In this document: positions 43,634 to 52,200 of the stretch, piece by piece | Layout: each line of letters opens with the position of its first letter | Position numbering within the stretch: the first letter of the stretch is position 1 | DNA from: Desulfurivibrionaceae bacterium | Lineage (GTDB): Bacteria > Desulfobacterota > Desulfobulbia > Desulfobulbales > VMSU01 | Direction: 5' to 3' | DNA: 64,000 bases | NCBI GenBank assembly: GCA_030145275.1 | Contig: JAQYVV010000003.1 | Coordinates: 158,517-222,516, forward strand | The notes under the pieces: generated by a model | What the model saw: the letters and a program-made list of their open reading frames with translations, nothing else | Database searches by the model: none | What the model was told of the DNA's origin: nothing | Position numbers and translations under genes: made by a program

Positions 43634-44024
43634 CATGAGTGGTTGCTCCGGAAATCAAGCGGTTGCAGTCTCCATGCGTGAACTTTCCCTTGGTCTGGTC
43701 CGACCTAAAGAGCTTGTCTGGGTTTTGGCAAAGGAGGCCAAAGTCGGGATCATTAATGGTTTGGTGCTCGGCTTGCTCCTTGGCAGTATCGCTTATTTAT
43801 GGAAGGGAAACCCATGGCTCGGATTTGTGGTCGGAGGAGCGTTGGCGGCCAACACCTTGGTCTCAGTTACTCTTGGCGGCATGCTGCCGCTTACTTTAAA
43901 ACGCTTAAAACTTGATCCGGCCCTTGTTTCCAGTCCTCTTCTGACCACGGTAACTGACATGTGCGGCTTCTTTTTTGTTTTAAGTTTCGCCACTGCTGTT
44001 CTGCCAAAACTTGGAGGCATGTAG
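43569..44024 (+). pseudogene. C-terminal remnant of an MgtE magnesium transporter
   Basis: In the frame of the ATG at 43623, extended back to about 43569, the translation reads GYQDTLAAVITLAVFLPMVS, then DMSGCSGNQAVAVSMRELSL and three membrane helices (INGLVLGLLLGSIAYLW, WLGFVVGGALAANTLVSVTL, LLTTVTDMCGFFFVLSFATA). This is the last 150 residues of the MgtE transmembrane domain. The CBS and N domains and two helices are missing. It is joined directly to the integrase remnant, so a deletion or recombination brought the two together. Confidence 0.85.
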
Positions 44025-44223
44025 GACCAACAATGTCTACACAAATATCCAAGTTGCTTTTCTTAAACTCAGAGCAGGTTCATTCAGAAGGCCCAGGCAT
44101 AGCAGACTTCTAAGGGAATCAATTAGTGCGTTTCAAAGAACTTTTAAAAATTACGGGCAGAAAAATTTAACTCCCAAGGCTACTGACCTTGGAATGGCTG
44201 TATCATAAACGACCCAAAGATGA

Positions 44224-44940
44224 TTACTTTGCCTGAGGATCATCTTTGTAGATTTCAAGGTCAGGATAAAGGCTTTTGGCACACTTAGGGCAAATACTAT
44301 GGCTAAAGTTGGCTTCTGAATGATCTCTGACGTATACTTCCACCTGATGCCAAAAGCCCTTGTCATCCCGGATTTGTTTGCATGATGCACAAATTGGTAT
44401 TATGCCTCGCAGAGTTTTTATGTGATTGAGCGCATCTTGGAGCTTACTAATGAGCCTTTCCCTGTCTTGTTCGATGTTTTTTCGCTCTGTTACATCAACA
44501 AAAGAGGCCATCCTTCCAATAACTTCACCATCACTATTTTTGACATTAGAAGATTGCACTTCAACCATGAAAGAATTGCCACTTTTATTAACGACTGTAA
44601 ATTCCTCTGTCTCACATTTTACAGTATCAATAATCGCTTTAACATCGCTGAACTTTTTAACTTCATTGGTCGCAAAAAGTTCGGCAGCATCAGTCCCTAA
44701 AATTTCATTTGAGTTTTCATAATCAAAAAGAGCAAGGAAGGATGGATTCACAAATCTAATTTGACCTGCCTTATCAGTAATTAATATACCGCCAACGGTT
44801 GAATTAATTGCATGAAACACAATCTCCAGTGCATCGGGTAATTGATCTCCCTTTAGGGAGCTTACTTTCCCATCAACCACCTCGGCAAAAACGTCTTTAA
44901 TCGTTGTATCCAATATGTTGCCGGTCTTTTTATTTGTCAT
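44224..44940 (-). CDS. PAS-domain protein with C-terminal zinc-type Cys module
   Basis: Protein of 238 residues. PAS domain at about 40-155 (FHAINSTVGGILITDKAGQI, FVNPSFLALFDYEN, then VTERKNIEQDRERL), a coiled coil (155-175), and a C-terminal module LRGIIPICASCKQIRDDKGF, W-QVEVYVRDHSEANFSHSI, CPKCAKSLYPD. The two Cys pairs look like a metal site. This module is common at the C-termini of deltaproteobacterial PAS and regulator proteins and its role is unknown to me. No kinase domain. The paralogue at 58154 has the same module, so the island carries one copy near each end. Confidence 0.85.
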   Translation of the reverse strand: MTNKKTGNILDTTIKDVFAEVVDGKVSSLKGDQLPDALEIVFHAINSTVGGILITDKAGQIRFVNPSFLALFDYENSNEILGTDAAELFATNEVKKFSDVKAIIDTVKCETEEFTVVNKSGNSFMVEVQSSNVKNSDGEVIGRMASFVDVTERKNIEQDRERLISKLQDALNHIKTLRGIIPICASCKQIRDDKGFWHQVEVYVRDHSEANFSHSICPKCAKSLYPDLEIYKDDPQAK

Positions 44941-45135
44941 GCGTCCCCCTGATAAATTAGGTTAATTTCGATAAAACATTCACTCCTTAGCGGTATCATC
45001 GTTTCTGCTCCTGGAATGAACTCCTCAGCGCAATTTCAAAAAACTTGATTCAAGAAACTCTATGCCCAACAGAACATTGGAAGAAATCAGCGACATGGTC
45101 CTTGCTGACAATCCAACAACCTGAGAACACGCTAA

Positions 45136-46542
45136 TTATAATATTTTAAAATCTTCTTTATGTAATCCATGCTTCAGCATTAACTTGTGAAGCTGCCTCG
45201 TTGTGATACCTGCCGCCTCAGCGCTTTTGTTAATTTTCCCTGTGTTCTTTTCCAGAATCTCTTTTAGATAACATCGCTCAATTTCCTCCACTCCTCTTTT
45301 TCTAACCTCTGCAAGCGGAAGCATTGTATCCATTTTTACTCTGGACAGGGCGTCCTGTGCGGCAAACAATTCTGCCGGAAAACTGTCTGGCATAAGGATG
45401 GAGGATTTTTCGAGAATATATGCTCTCTCAATAACATTTTCTAATTCACGTATATTTCCAGGCCACGAGTAATTTAAAAAGGCCTCAATCACCTGGGAGT
45501 GTATATCATATATATTCTTTGTCTGGAATTTGTTGAGTCGGTTTAAAAACACTTCAATTAAAAGTGGAATATCTTCTTTTCGGTCTCGTAAAGGAGGTAA
45601 CTCAATTGGAAAAACATTTAGTCTGTAATACAGATCATTTCTAAACTTTTGTTCTTCACAGAGCTGTTTAAGCTCAAGGTTTGTTGCCGCAATTATTCGT
45701 ATGTTTACTTCTATGGTGTCTTCTCCGCCAACGCGTTGAAAAGTATTATCTTGAAGAACCTGGAGAAGTTTAATTTGGGCAGCCGGCGTAATTGTACCAA
45801 TCTCATCGAGAAAAATAGTTCCCCCATCGGCTATTTCAAATTTTCCCAGTTTCCGGCGTATAGCACCGGTAAAAGCTCCTTTTTCATGGCCAAAAAGTTC
45901 ACTTTCCAAAAGAGTATCCGGGATAGAGCCACAATGGACATTGATAAACTGTTCATTTTTTCGGTTACTGAGCTTATGAATAATTTTTGCCAGAACACCT
46001 TTCCCTGTTCCTGTTTCACCGGTCAAGAGTACTGTGCTTTTGGTGGAAGACACCGACTGAACATTGCCAAAAACATTCTGCATAGCAGTGCATCGAGTCT
46101 TTGCAAGATTAATGAGATCTTTGCTCCAGTTTTCCTCGCGCAAGTAATCAAGTTCAGATTGTACCTTCTGTGACTCATTGAGATTGTTTATAACCAAACG
46201 TATCTCATCTGAGATTATTGGATAGGTGATATAGTCACTCACTCCCTGTTTTACCGCCTTTACTGCCTCCCGTAACATTTCCTGTGATGTCATGACTATA
46301 ATTTCCACGGTGGGATAGAGCATCCAGAAGGATTGCAAGACGGCCTTATACCCGCTGGTCGCAGCAGCCTGGTTTAATATCTCCATATCGATAAAAATCA
46401 AATCATACCTGTATTTTTTGATGATATCGATCCCCTCAGCCAGTGAGGAGGCTTGAGAGAGAAGATTACTCCCTTTTGAGTTAATTTTTCTAAAAAGAGA
46501 AAAAACTTTATTATCCCAACTGATCACAAGCCAATTTTTCAC
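45136..46542 (-). CDS. Sigma-54-dependent activator with receiver-like domain, divergent to the small-protein/polyamine genes
   Basis: Protein of 468 residues. The N-terminal receiver-like domain (about 1-120) keeps the Asp in LIFIDMEIL and a Tyr/Pro end (YITYPI) in place of the usual Lys-Pro, and has SWDNKV instead of the acidic cluster, so phosphorylation is doubtful. The AAA+ domain (about 150-385) has [24 protein letters not shown] and [20 protein letters not shown]. The Fis-type DNA-binding helix (about 430-465) contains [20 protein letters not shown]. Its gene points away from a sigma-54-like promoter at 46798 and three GAAC-N5-GTTC dyads at 46602-46744. I infer that it binds these and activates the operon starting at 46882. 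Confidence 0.9.
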   Translation of the reverse strand: MKNWLVISWDNKVFSLFRKINSKGSNLLSQASSLAEGIDIIKKYRYDLIFIDMEILNQAAATSGYKAVLQSFWMLYPTVEIIVMTSQEMLREAVKAVKQGVSDYITYPIISDEIRLVINNLNESQKVQSELDYLREENWSKDLINLAKTRCTAMQNVFGNVQSVSSTKSTVLLTGETGTGKGVLAKIIHKLSNRKNEQFINVHCGSIPDTLLESELFGHEKGAFTGAIRRKLGKFEIADGGTIFLDEIGTITPAAQIKLLQVLQDNTFQRVGGEDTIEVNIRIIAATNLELKQLCEEQKFRNDLYYRLNVFPIELPPLRDRKEDIPLLIEVFLNRLNKFQTKNIYDIHSQVIEAFLNYSWPGNIRELENVIERAYILEKSSILMPDSFPAELFAAQDALSRVKMDTMLPLAEVRKRGVEEIERCYLKEILEKNTGKINKSAEAAGITTRQLHKLMLKHGLHKEDFKIL

Positions 46543-46601
46543 ATTTTCCCCTTTGAACGAATATTTTTTCTAACATATTATCTTCAGCATACAATTAAAG
46601 A

Positions 46602-46744
46602 GAACTCCAGGTTCTCTTTAATAAAAAAAAGAACTTGCAGTTCTCTCTTTGAGTTTTCTTTATTTTTTCGACTATTATGCCCACACAGCTCCCTTAATAC
46701 TAAAAAATTCGATCACAAACAATCACTATCAGAACTCATAGTTC
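46602..46744. promoter_or_regulatory. Three GAAC-N5-GTTC dyads, probable activator binding sites
   Basis: GAAC-TCCAG-GTTC (46602-46614, inside the longer palindrome TTAAAGAGAAC / GTTCTCTTTAA), GAAC-TTGCA-GTTC (46631-46643) and GAAC-TCATA-GTTC (46732-46744). Centres are 29 and 101 bp apart. The first two lie about 160-190 bp upstream of the sigma-54-like promoter, a normal distance for enhancer sites. The first can also act as a hairpin. Confidence 0.65.
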
Positions 46745-46797
46745 CGGTCCACTGGGACTCTTTTGTTTTATTCCTATAAAAACAGCGGCTTACATAC

Positions 46798-46815
46798 TTG
46801 GCATCGACTTTGCTA
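46798..46815 (+). promoter_or_regulatory. Sigma-54 (-24/-12) promoter
   Basis: TTGGCATCGACTTTGCTA: GG at 46800-46801 and GC at 46812-46813, with the required 10 bases between them; it agrees with TGGCAC-N5-TTGC except for T in place of C after GGCA. It points to the small gene at 46882, and a divergent sigma-54 activator gene lies 260 bp away. Confidence 0.75.
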
Positions 46816-46881
46816 TGGAACCAGAGGCTATGAAAGTCAATTTTTATAAAATTTATTAACAACTGACTGGAGGCGTTTCTT

Positions 46882-47106
46882 ATGGGAAAGAAAAGAAGAA
46901 GTTATGAACAAGAAGCACGGTTTGCCCGATGCGACGTTTGTTATGGGGAAATACCAATCGAATTTTATTTTGCTAAAGGAGAAGTGGTCGTTTGTTCTGA
47001 GTGTGACACTGAATACATCCTGGACTGTCGCCAACCTGTTATTTTGTCAATGTTTGAAAATTCTTTTGATGATGGGTTTTTCGATGGCCTTGAGTACGAC
47101 TACTAG
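46882..47106 (+). CDS. Small zinc-ribbon protein resembling the LysW amino-group carrier
   Basis: Protein of 74 residues: a basic start (MGKKRRSYEQEARFAR), then CDVC-x17-CSEC and EYILDCRQPVIL, then a very acidic, aromatic tail ending FFDGLEYDY. The Cys spacing, the GEVVVCSEC turn and the following E-x-x-x-(4)-P-V-x-L strand match LysW/ArgW, the carrier whose C-terminal Glu holds intermediates in lysine, arginine and some secondary-metabolite pathways. Unlike LysW, it does not end in Glu (no EDWGE). It is the first gene after a sigma-54-like promoter, upstream of speA. A fused ATP-grasp/M20-like protein, the same two folds as LysX and LysK, is encoded 6 kb downstream. Function is an open question; a plain zinc-ribbon regulator is the alternative. 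GGAGG lies upstream of the ATG. Confidence 0.7.
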   Translation: MGKKRRSYEQEARFARCDVCYGEIPIEFYFAKGEVVVCSECDTEYILDCRQPVILSMFENSFDDGFFDGLEYDY

Positions 47107-47166
47107 ATATCGAATGACCTGAGCATTTAGGTTGAGATACAACAATAACAATAAGGATTCATTTTA

Positions 47167-47514
47167 TTGGTTTCATTTAGCGTGAACTCAAATATGACGC
47201 GCCATAAACAAAAAAACATAACATTGCAGGGAATAATCAGTGCAGATGACTTTGATCCAGATGGTAGTCCCATGCGCTTCGTTCTTTTAACAGATGATGA
47301 AAACAAATACATCCTTGAGCGAGGCAAGCAAAATACTGCTATTGATTTTTCAAAATACAACCGCAGGAAAGTTGAGTTGACAGGTGCCATTAGTTTTGTG
47401 GACAAAAACGCTTTCATCGCCGTAGATGAAATTCACGTATTACTCAATCCAGGTGGTGCTCCCATCCTCCAGGAGGACTGGCCAACAGAAAAAACAAAGA
47501 GCGATACAAACTAG
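47167..47514 (+). CDS. Small hypothetical protein, possible OB fold
   Basis: Protein of up to 115 residues that I do not recognise. AAGGA sits nine bases before the TTG at 47167, so I prefer that start; an ATG at 47194 has no site. The core has alternating strands (ITLQGIISADDFDPDG, RFVLLTDDENKYILERG, RRKVELTGAISFVDKNAFIA, VDEIHVLLN) in the order of a small OB-type beta-barrel such as is found in nucleic-acid or ligand-binding proteins. It lies 60 bp after the LysW-like gene and 31 bp before the next small gene. Confidence 0.7.
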   Translation: MVSFSVNSNMTRHKQKNITLQGIISADDFDPDGSPMRFVLLTDDENKYILERGKQNTAIDFSKYNRRKVELTGAISFVDKNAFIAVDEIHVLLNPGGAPILQEDWPTEKTKSDTN

Positions 47515-47545
47515 CGTCGTATCACTGGTATACAGAGAGGATATA

Positions 47546-47722
47546 ATGCATAAGTGGCAAAAGCCCAATAAAACAACGGTTGTGCTTTGCAATCGTTGCT
47601 CTTCGAAAGAGTATAAAATTCTTGATATTCGGGAGCAGTGGAAGAAAAAAGATATGGATCAAGAATACAGTTGTGAATCATGCGGGGTTAAAAATTTTAT
47701 CTCCAACTCTTCTATAGACTGA
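47546..47722 (+). CDS. Small zinc-ribbon protein, 58 aa
   Basis: Protein of 58 residues starting at the ATG at 47546 with AGAGGA upstream. Two Cys pairs (CNRC near residue 16 and CESC near residue 46) are separated by a charged stretch (SSKEYKILDIREQWKKKDMD), as in a zinc ribbon. Family not recognised. Third of three small genes downstream of the sigma-54-like promoter, followed by a strong hairpin and then speA. Confidence 0.75.
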   Translation: MHKWQKPNKTTVVLCNRCSSKEYKILDIREQWKKKDMDQEYSCESCGVKNFISNSSID

Positions 47723-47803
47723 GTCTCATCATCGATAAGGAGGGTTGAAGAAACGAATCTCCCAAGCAACGATACTTTTTTCATAACACACCACATGATA
47801 ACC

Positions 47804-47839
47804 AAAGAGGGCATATGAATTTCTACATATGCCCTCTTT
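47804..47839 (+). terminator. Perfect 14-bp hairpin between the small genes and speA
   Basis: AAAGAGGGCATATG - AATTTCTA - CATATGCCCTCTTT followed by GTTAAAT. It could end the small-gene transcript or act as an attenuator in the 5' leader of speA, 66 bp before its start. Only a short T run follows. Confidence 0.7.
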
Positions 47840-47905
47840 GTTAAATAGAACTTAACTTAGCTAGTTGCCGCAAACTTACATGTATACATATAGTGACCCA
47901 AAAAG

Positions 47906-49831
47906 ATGCCAGTAACAAAGAAAAAAACTAAAAAATGGTCCACCCAAGACGCTATAGATTTTTATGGGGTTGATAGGTGGGGTGCAGGATACTTTTCTGT
48001 TGATAAAAATGGGGATATTGTCATTTCTCCCAGTGGCAAGAAAGAGGGACCTCATGTCAGTTTGCCTAAAGTTGTCAAGTGTATGCTTGATCGTGGCATG
48101 GATATGCCGGTGCTGCTCCGTATTGAAAATATTCTCGGCTCCCAGATCAAGACACTCCATGAAACCTTTGCCAAGGCGATCAAAGAGCTTGATTATAAAG
48201 GTTCCTACAAAGGCGTCTTTCCCATAAAGGTCAATCAGCAGGAACAGGTTGTTGAGGCTATTGCCCAGTTTGGCAGTAAATTTGACCATGGGCTTGAAGC
48301 TGGCAGTAAACCTGAATTGATTGCGGCTATTTCAATATTGGAAAATCGTAACGCCTGCCTGATCTGTAACGGCTACAAAGATGAAGAGTTTATTGACCTT
48401 GGACTGTACGCCACCAAAATGGGCCTGCAATGCTTTTTTGTTATTGAGATACCAGACGAACTTGAGCTTATTCTGGAGCGTGCAGCAAAAATAGGGGTAC
48501 AGCCAAACATCGGTATTCGCATCAAACTTGCCGCCAAGGCCGAGGGCAAGTGGGCCGAGTCTGGTGGTGACAGCAGTGTTTTTGGACTCAACATGAGCCA
48601 GATAATTTACATTATAGACCGGCTTAAAGAAGAAAATAAGCTCGATTGCCTCAAACTCCTCCATTATCATATCGGTTCTCAGATTTCTAATATCCGGGAC
48701 ATCCGTGTCGGGGTAATGGAAGCGTGCCGAATTTATGACGAGTTAATTCAGGAAGGGGCAGCAATGGGCTACCTTGACCTTGGTGGTGGTTTGGCGGTTG
48801 ATTATGACGGCAGTCGCACAAACGAACCATCCAGCCGTAACTACTCTTTGGAGGAGTATTGCTTTGATATTGTTGAGACAATAACCACGGTTCTGGATAA
48901 GAGCAGCACACCTCATCCAACCATAATTACTGAGTCAGGCAGGGCAATAGTAGCCTACTATTCCGTTTTGCTCTTTAATGTCCTTGATGTTTCATCTTAT
49001 GTGCCGCAGCCAATCCCAAAACAACTCCCCAAAACATCAAACGATTTGCTGGAAAACCTTCTCAGCACGTATAAGATGGTATCCCCTAAAGATGTACAGG
49101 AGTGCTACAATGACACCCTTTTTTATCGGGACCAGGCCAGACAGCTGTTTAAGCATGGCCAGATCAGCATTCGGGAGCGGGCAATCGCCGAAGATCTCTT
49201 CAGGCATATTCTTCTCAAGATTGCTAAAACAGCGGCAAAACTGCAACATGTTCCCAGAGAAATCCAGGAAATAAATGATATTTTGTCTGATGTTTACTAC
49301 GGCAATTTCAGCGTTTTTCAGTCCCTGCCAGATGTCTGGGCCATCAACCAGCTTTTTCCGGTGGTGCCGATTCATCGATTGGACGAAGCGCCCTCTCGCC
49401 CTGCGATTATTGCCGATATCACCTGTGACTGCGATGGTAAGATAGATATGTTCCCCAACGGCGAAGGGGCCAAGGGCACTATCATGCTGCATGACCTTAA
49501 AGAACAGGAGGAATATTACCTCGGTGTTTTTCTGGTGGGCGCCTATCAAGAGACCTTAGGGGACTTGCATAATCTATTCGGTGATACCAATGTCGTCTCG
49601 ATCAATATCAACGATGATAGCTCCTACGAGTTTGTCCGTGAATTGGAAGGAGATTCCGTCGCCGACATATTGTCCTACGTTGAATATGATGTAAAAGCAA
49701 TGAAGCAGCGGATCAAAAAATTTGCTGAGGATTCCATCCATAAAGGATTTATCAAGGTTAAAGATCGCAAGGTCATTCTGCATATGTTTGACGAAGGCTT
49801 GCGCGGTTATTCCTATTTTGAAAAAGAATAG
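47906..49831 (+). CDS. speA: Biosynthetic arginine decarboxylase
   Basis: PLP enzyme of the alanine-racemase fold that converts arginine to agmatine. 641 residues, the usual SpeA length. Seen: YFSVDKNGDI near the N-terminus, PLP Lys108 in GVFPIKVNQQ, FDHGLEAGSKPELI, LLHYHIGSQISN, YLDLGGGLAVDYDGS, TESGRAIVAYY, and late motifs ITCDCDGKID and YQETLGDLHNLFGD. It begins a run of four polyamine genes in one direction: 18 bp to the dehydrogenase, then overlaps. The ribosome site is weak, which fits control through the upstream hairpin, though this is not shown. Confidence 0.95.
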   Translation: MPVTKKKTKKWSTQDAIDFYGVDRWGAGYFSVDKNGDIVISPSGKKEGPHVSLPKVVKCMLDRGMDMPVLLRIENILGSQIKTLHETFAKAIKELDYKGSYKGVFPIKVNQQEQVVEAIAQFGSKFDHGLEAGSKPELIAAISILENRNACLICNGYKDEEFIDLGLYATKMGLQCFFVIEIPDELELILERAAKIGVQPNIGIRIKLAAKAEGKWAESGGDSSVFGLNMSQIIYIIDRLKEENKLDCLKLLHYHIGSQISNIRDIRVGVMEACRIYDELIQEGAAMGYLDLGGGLAVDYDGSRTNEPSSRNYSLEEYCFDIVETITTVLDKSSTPHPTIITESGRAIVAYYSVLLFNVLDVSSYVPQPIPKQLPKTSNDLLENLLSTYKMVSPKDVQECYNDTLFYRDQARQLFKHGQISIRERAIAEDLFRHILLKIAKTAAKLQHVPREIQEINDILSDVYYGNFSVFQSLPDVWAINQLFPVVPIHRLDEAPSRPAIIADITCDCDGKIDMFPNGEGAKGTIMLHDLKEQEEYYLGVFLVGAYQETLGDLHNLFGDTNVVSININDDSSYEFVRELEGDSVADILSYVEYDVKAMKQRIKKFAEDSIHKGFIKVKDRKVILHMFDEGLRGYSYFEKE

Positions 49832-49849
49832 TTAGTCAGGAGAACAGTG

Positions 49850-51049
49850 ATGTCAAAAATACTTATTATCGGTGCAGGTGGAGTTGGTTCTGTTGTGACC
49901 CATAAATGCGCCCAGGTTCCGGAAGTTTTTTCTGAAATTTGTCTCGCCAGCCGCACAGTGAGCAAATGTGAGGATATTGCAGCCCAATTGAAAAGACCCA
50001 TCCGCACAGAACAGGTCGATGCTGACAATGTGCCGGAATTGGTGGCCTTGATCAATGATTTTAAGCCAGACCTTGTGTTGAATGTAGCGCTTCCCTATCA
50101 GGATCTACATATCATGGATGCCTGTCTTGAGACCGGCGTTGATTACCTGGATACCGCCAATTATGAGCCTCCCGACGAAGCTAAATTCTGCTATAAATGG
50201 CAATGGGAGTACCAGAAACGTTTTGAGGAGAAAGGTCTCATGGCCCTTCTAGGGAGTGGCTTTGATCCCGGGGTGACAAACGTATTCACCGCATGGGCCA
50301 AAAAGAAGCATTTTGATGAAATCCATTATCTGGACATCATTGATTGTAACGCCGGTGACCATGGTCAACCCTTTGCCACCAACTTCAACCCGGAAATCAA
50401 TATCAGGGAAGTCACCCAGCGGGGCAAGTTTTATGAGAATGGCAAGTGGCTTGAGACCGATCCTTTGAGCCAGTTCCAGAGTTTTGACTTTCCCGAGGGC
50501 ATAGGCCCTAAAAACATCTATTTGATGTACCACGAGGAACTTGAATCTTTGGTAAAGCATTTTCCGGAAATAAAGCGGGGACGCTTTTGGATGACATTTT
50601 CGGATCAATATCTCAATCACCTCAATGTCCTGCAAAACATCGGCATGACAAGTATTGAGCCGATAACCTATGAAGGGCAAGAAATAATTCCTTTGCAGTT
50701 TCTCAAAGCCGTGTTGCCCGATCCTGGTTCACTTGGGCCTCTCACCAAGGGGAGGACCTGCATTGGCTGCCTGATTCGAGGCATGAAAGATGGCAAGGAA
50801 AAGTCCTACTACATCTATAATATTTGCGATCATCAAAAATGTTATGAAGAGGTGAAGTCCCAGGCCGTTTCCTACACCACCGGAGTTCCTGCCATGATCG
50901 GTGCGATGATGATGCTGACCGGCAGCTGGCGTGGAAAAGGTGTTTTTAATATGGAACAATTCGACCCCGAGCCCTTTATGGAGAAATTGAATATTCACGG
51001 TCTGCCGTGGGTGGAATATGAAGGAGACCTCTCCGGACTTAAGCTATGA
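49850..51049 (+). CDS. Carboxynorspermidine/carboxyspermidine (or carboxyaminopropylagmatine) dehydrogenase
   Basis: Saccharopine-dehydrogenase-like (LYS1) oxidoreductase of 399 residues. Rossmann motif IIGAGGVGSVVTHKCAQ at the N-terminus, LVLNVALPYQDLHIMDACLE, TGVDYLDTANYEP, LLGSGFDPGVTNVF and the late YTTGVPAMIGAMMM. Known enzymes of this group condense aspartate semialdehyde with putrescine or diaminopropane, or with agmatine in the carboxyaminopropylagmatine route, using NADPH. Neighbours (speA before, nspC-like and ureohydrolase after) allow either the putrescine or the agmatine substrate. ATG at 49850 with AGGAG upstream; its stop overlaps the next start (ATGA). Confidence 0.9.
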   Translation: MSKILIIGAGGVGSVVTHKCAQVPEVFSEICLASRTVSKCEDIAAQLKRPIRTEQVDADNVPELVALINDFKPDLVLNVALPYQDLHIMDACLETGVDYLDTANYEPPDEAKFCYKWQWEYQKRFEEKGLMALLGSGFDPGVTNVFTAWAKKKHFDEIHYLDIIDCNAGDHGQPFATNFNPEINIREVTQRGKFYENGKWLETDPLSQFQSFDFPEGIGPKNIYLMYHEELESLVKHFPEIKRGRFWMTFSDQYLNHLNVLQNIGMTSIEPITYEGQEIIPLQFLKAVLPDPGSLGPLTKGRTCIGCLIRGMKDGKEKSYYIYNICDHQKCYEEVKSQAVSYTTGVPAMIGAMMMLTGSWRGKGVFNMEQFDPEPFMEKLNIHGLPWVEYEGDLSGLKL

Positions 51050-52200
51050 TTCTTGATGGCAACACAATAAACCTTGATTTGCAGGCACTCCCGTCTCCCT
51101 GCTTTGTCGTGGACCAGGAGGCTCTTAAGCAAAATCTTGCCGTTCTTGAGCAGGTGCAGCAAGATGCAGGCGTTAAAATTCTGCTGGCCTTGAAAGGCTT
51201 CTCCATGTTTAGCACCTTTTCTATGTTGAATAAGGTGCTCGCAGGTACATGCGCCAGTTCTGTTGATGAAGCCAGACTCGGCAAAGAGGAGTTTGGCGGT
51301 GAAGTGCATACCTTTTCACCAGCCTATAGTACAGAGACACTGTCGCAAACACTGGATTTAAGCAATCATGTTACCTTCAATTCCGTCTCCCAATGGCAAA
51401 GGTTGAAACCACTGTGTGAGAAATATGCCCAGAGAGTACAGTTTGGCCTGCGCCTGAACCCAGAACATTCAGAGGTCAGTACGCCGCTCTATGACCCGTG
51501 CTCTTCGGGGTCTCGTTTAGGAATCCGAAAAGAATCTTTAATCAATTTTGATATGGCAGGGATAAACGGTCTGCATTTTCACACACTTTGCGAAAATGAC
51601 TCCTTTGCCTTGGAAAGAACCATTAAGGCCATCGACACTAGCTTTAGCGATATTATTGCGCAAGTCAAGTGGGTCAACCTTGGCGGGGGACATCATATCA
51701 CCAAACCTGGATATGATGTTAGGCATCTTTGCCGCATTTTAAAGGATTTTAAACAGAGGCATAATGTCGAAGTCTATCTTGAACCCGGTGAGGCCGTGGC
51801 TCTTAATGCCGGTGTTTTTGTCACAACTGTTTTGGATATTGTCCATCACGATATTGATATCGCCATACTGGACTGCTCCGTCTCAACCCATCTGCCGGAT
51901 GTGCTCGAGATGCCCTATCGTCCGGAAATTATCGGTGCATCTATGCCGGGACGAAAAAAACATCTGTACCGCCTGGGTGGCAACAGTTGCCTTGCAGGAG
52001 ATGTAGCTGGGGACTATTCTTTTGATAATCCTTTGAATATTGGAGACAAACTGGTGTTTACCGATATGGCTCATTATACCATGGTCAAGACAACCACCTT
52101 TAATGGCGTACGTCTGCCGGCCATCGCCCTGGCCTCAGAAAAGAACTGTCAGATTATCAAGGAGTTTGGCTATCATGACTTTAAAAACAGACTTTCCTGA
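51046..52200 (+). CDS. nspC: Carboxynorspermidine/carboxyaminopropylagmatine decarboxylase (NspC-like)
   Basis: Alanine-racemase-fold PLP decarboxylase of 384 residues that removes the carboxyl group from the product of the preceding dehydrogenase. Seen: PCFVVDQEALKQNL, PLP Lys50 in ILLALKGFS, HFHTLCENDSF, VNLGGGHHI, VYLEPGEAVALNAG, LDCSVSTHLPDVLEMPYRP and GNSCLAGDVAGDYSF. These match the NspC/CASDC group rather than diaminopimelate decarboxylase. The start overlaps the dehydrogenase stop by four bases, and the end overlaps the ureohydrolase gene by 26. Confidence 0.93.
   Translation: MILDGNTINLDLQALPSPCFVVDQEALKQNLAVLEQVQQDAGVKILLALKGFSMFSTFSMLNKVLAGTCASSVDEARLGKEEFGGEVHTFSPAYSTETLSQTLDLSNHVTFNSVSQWQRLKPLCEKYAQRVQFGLRLNPEHSEVSTPLYDPCSSGSRLGIRKESLINFDMAGINGLHFHTLCENDSFALERTIKAIDTSFSDIIAQVKWVNLGGGHHITKPGYDVRHLCRILKDFKQRHNVEVYLEPGEAVALNAGVFVTTVLDIVHHDIDIAILDCSVSTHLPDVLEMPYRPEIIGASMPGRKKHLYRLGGNSCLAGDVAGDYSFDNPLNIGDKLVFTDMAHYTMVKTTTFNGVRLPAIALASEKNCQIIKEFGYHDFKNRLS

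Noticed and set aside
45040..45122. A short plus-strand sequence reading, with one frame change, IQET then PNRTLEEISDMV, like the end of an MFS sugar transporter
   Set aside because: Only about 20 residues and a required frameshift; the match could be chance, so I did not list it as a pseudogene.
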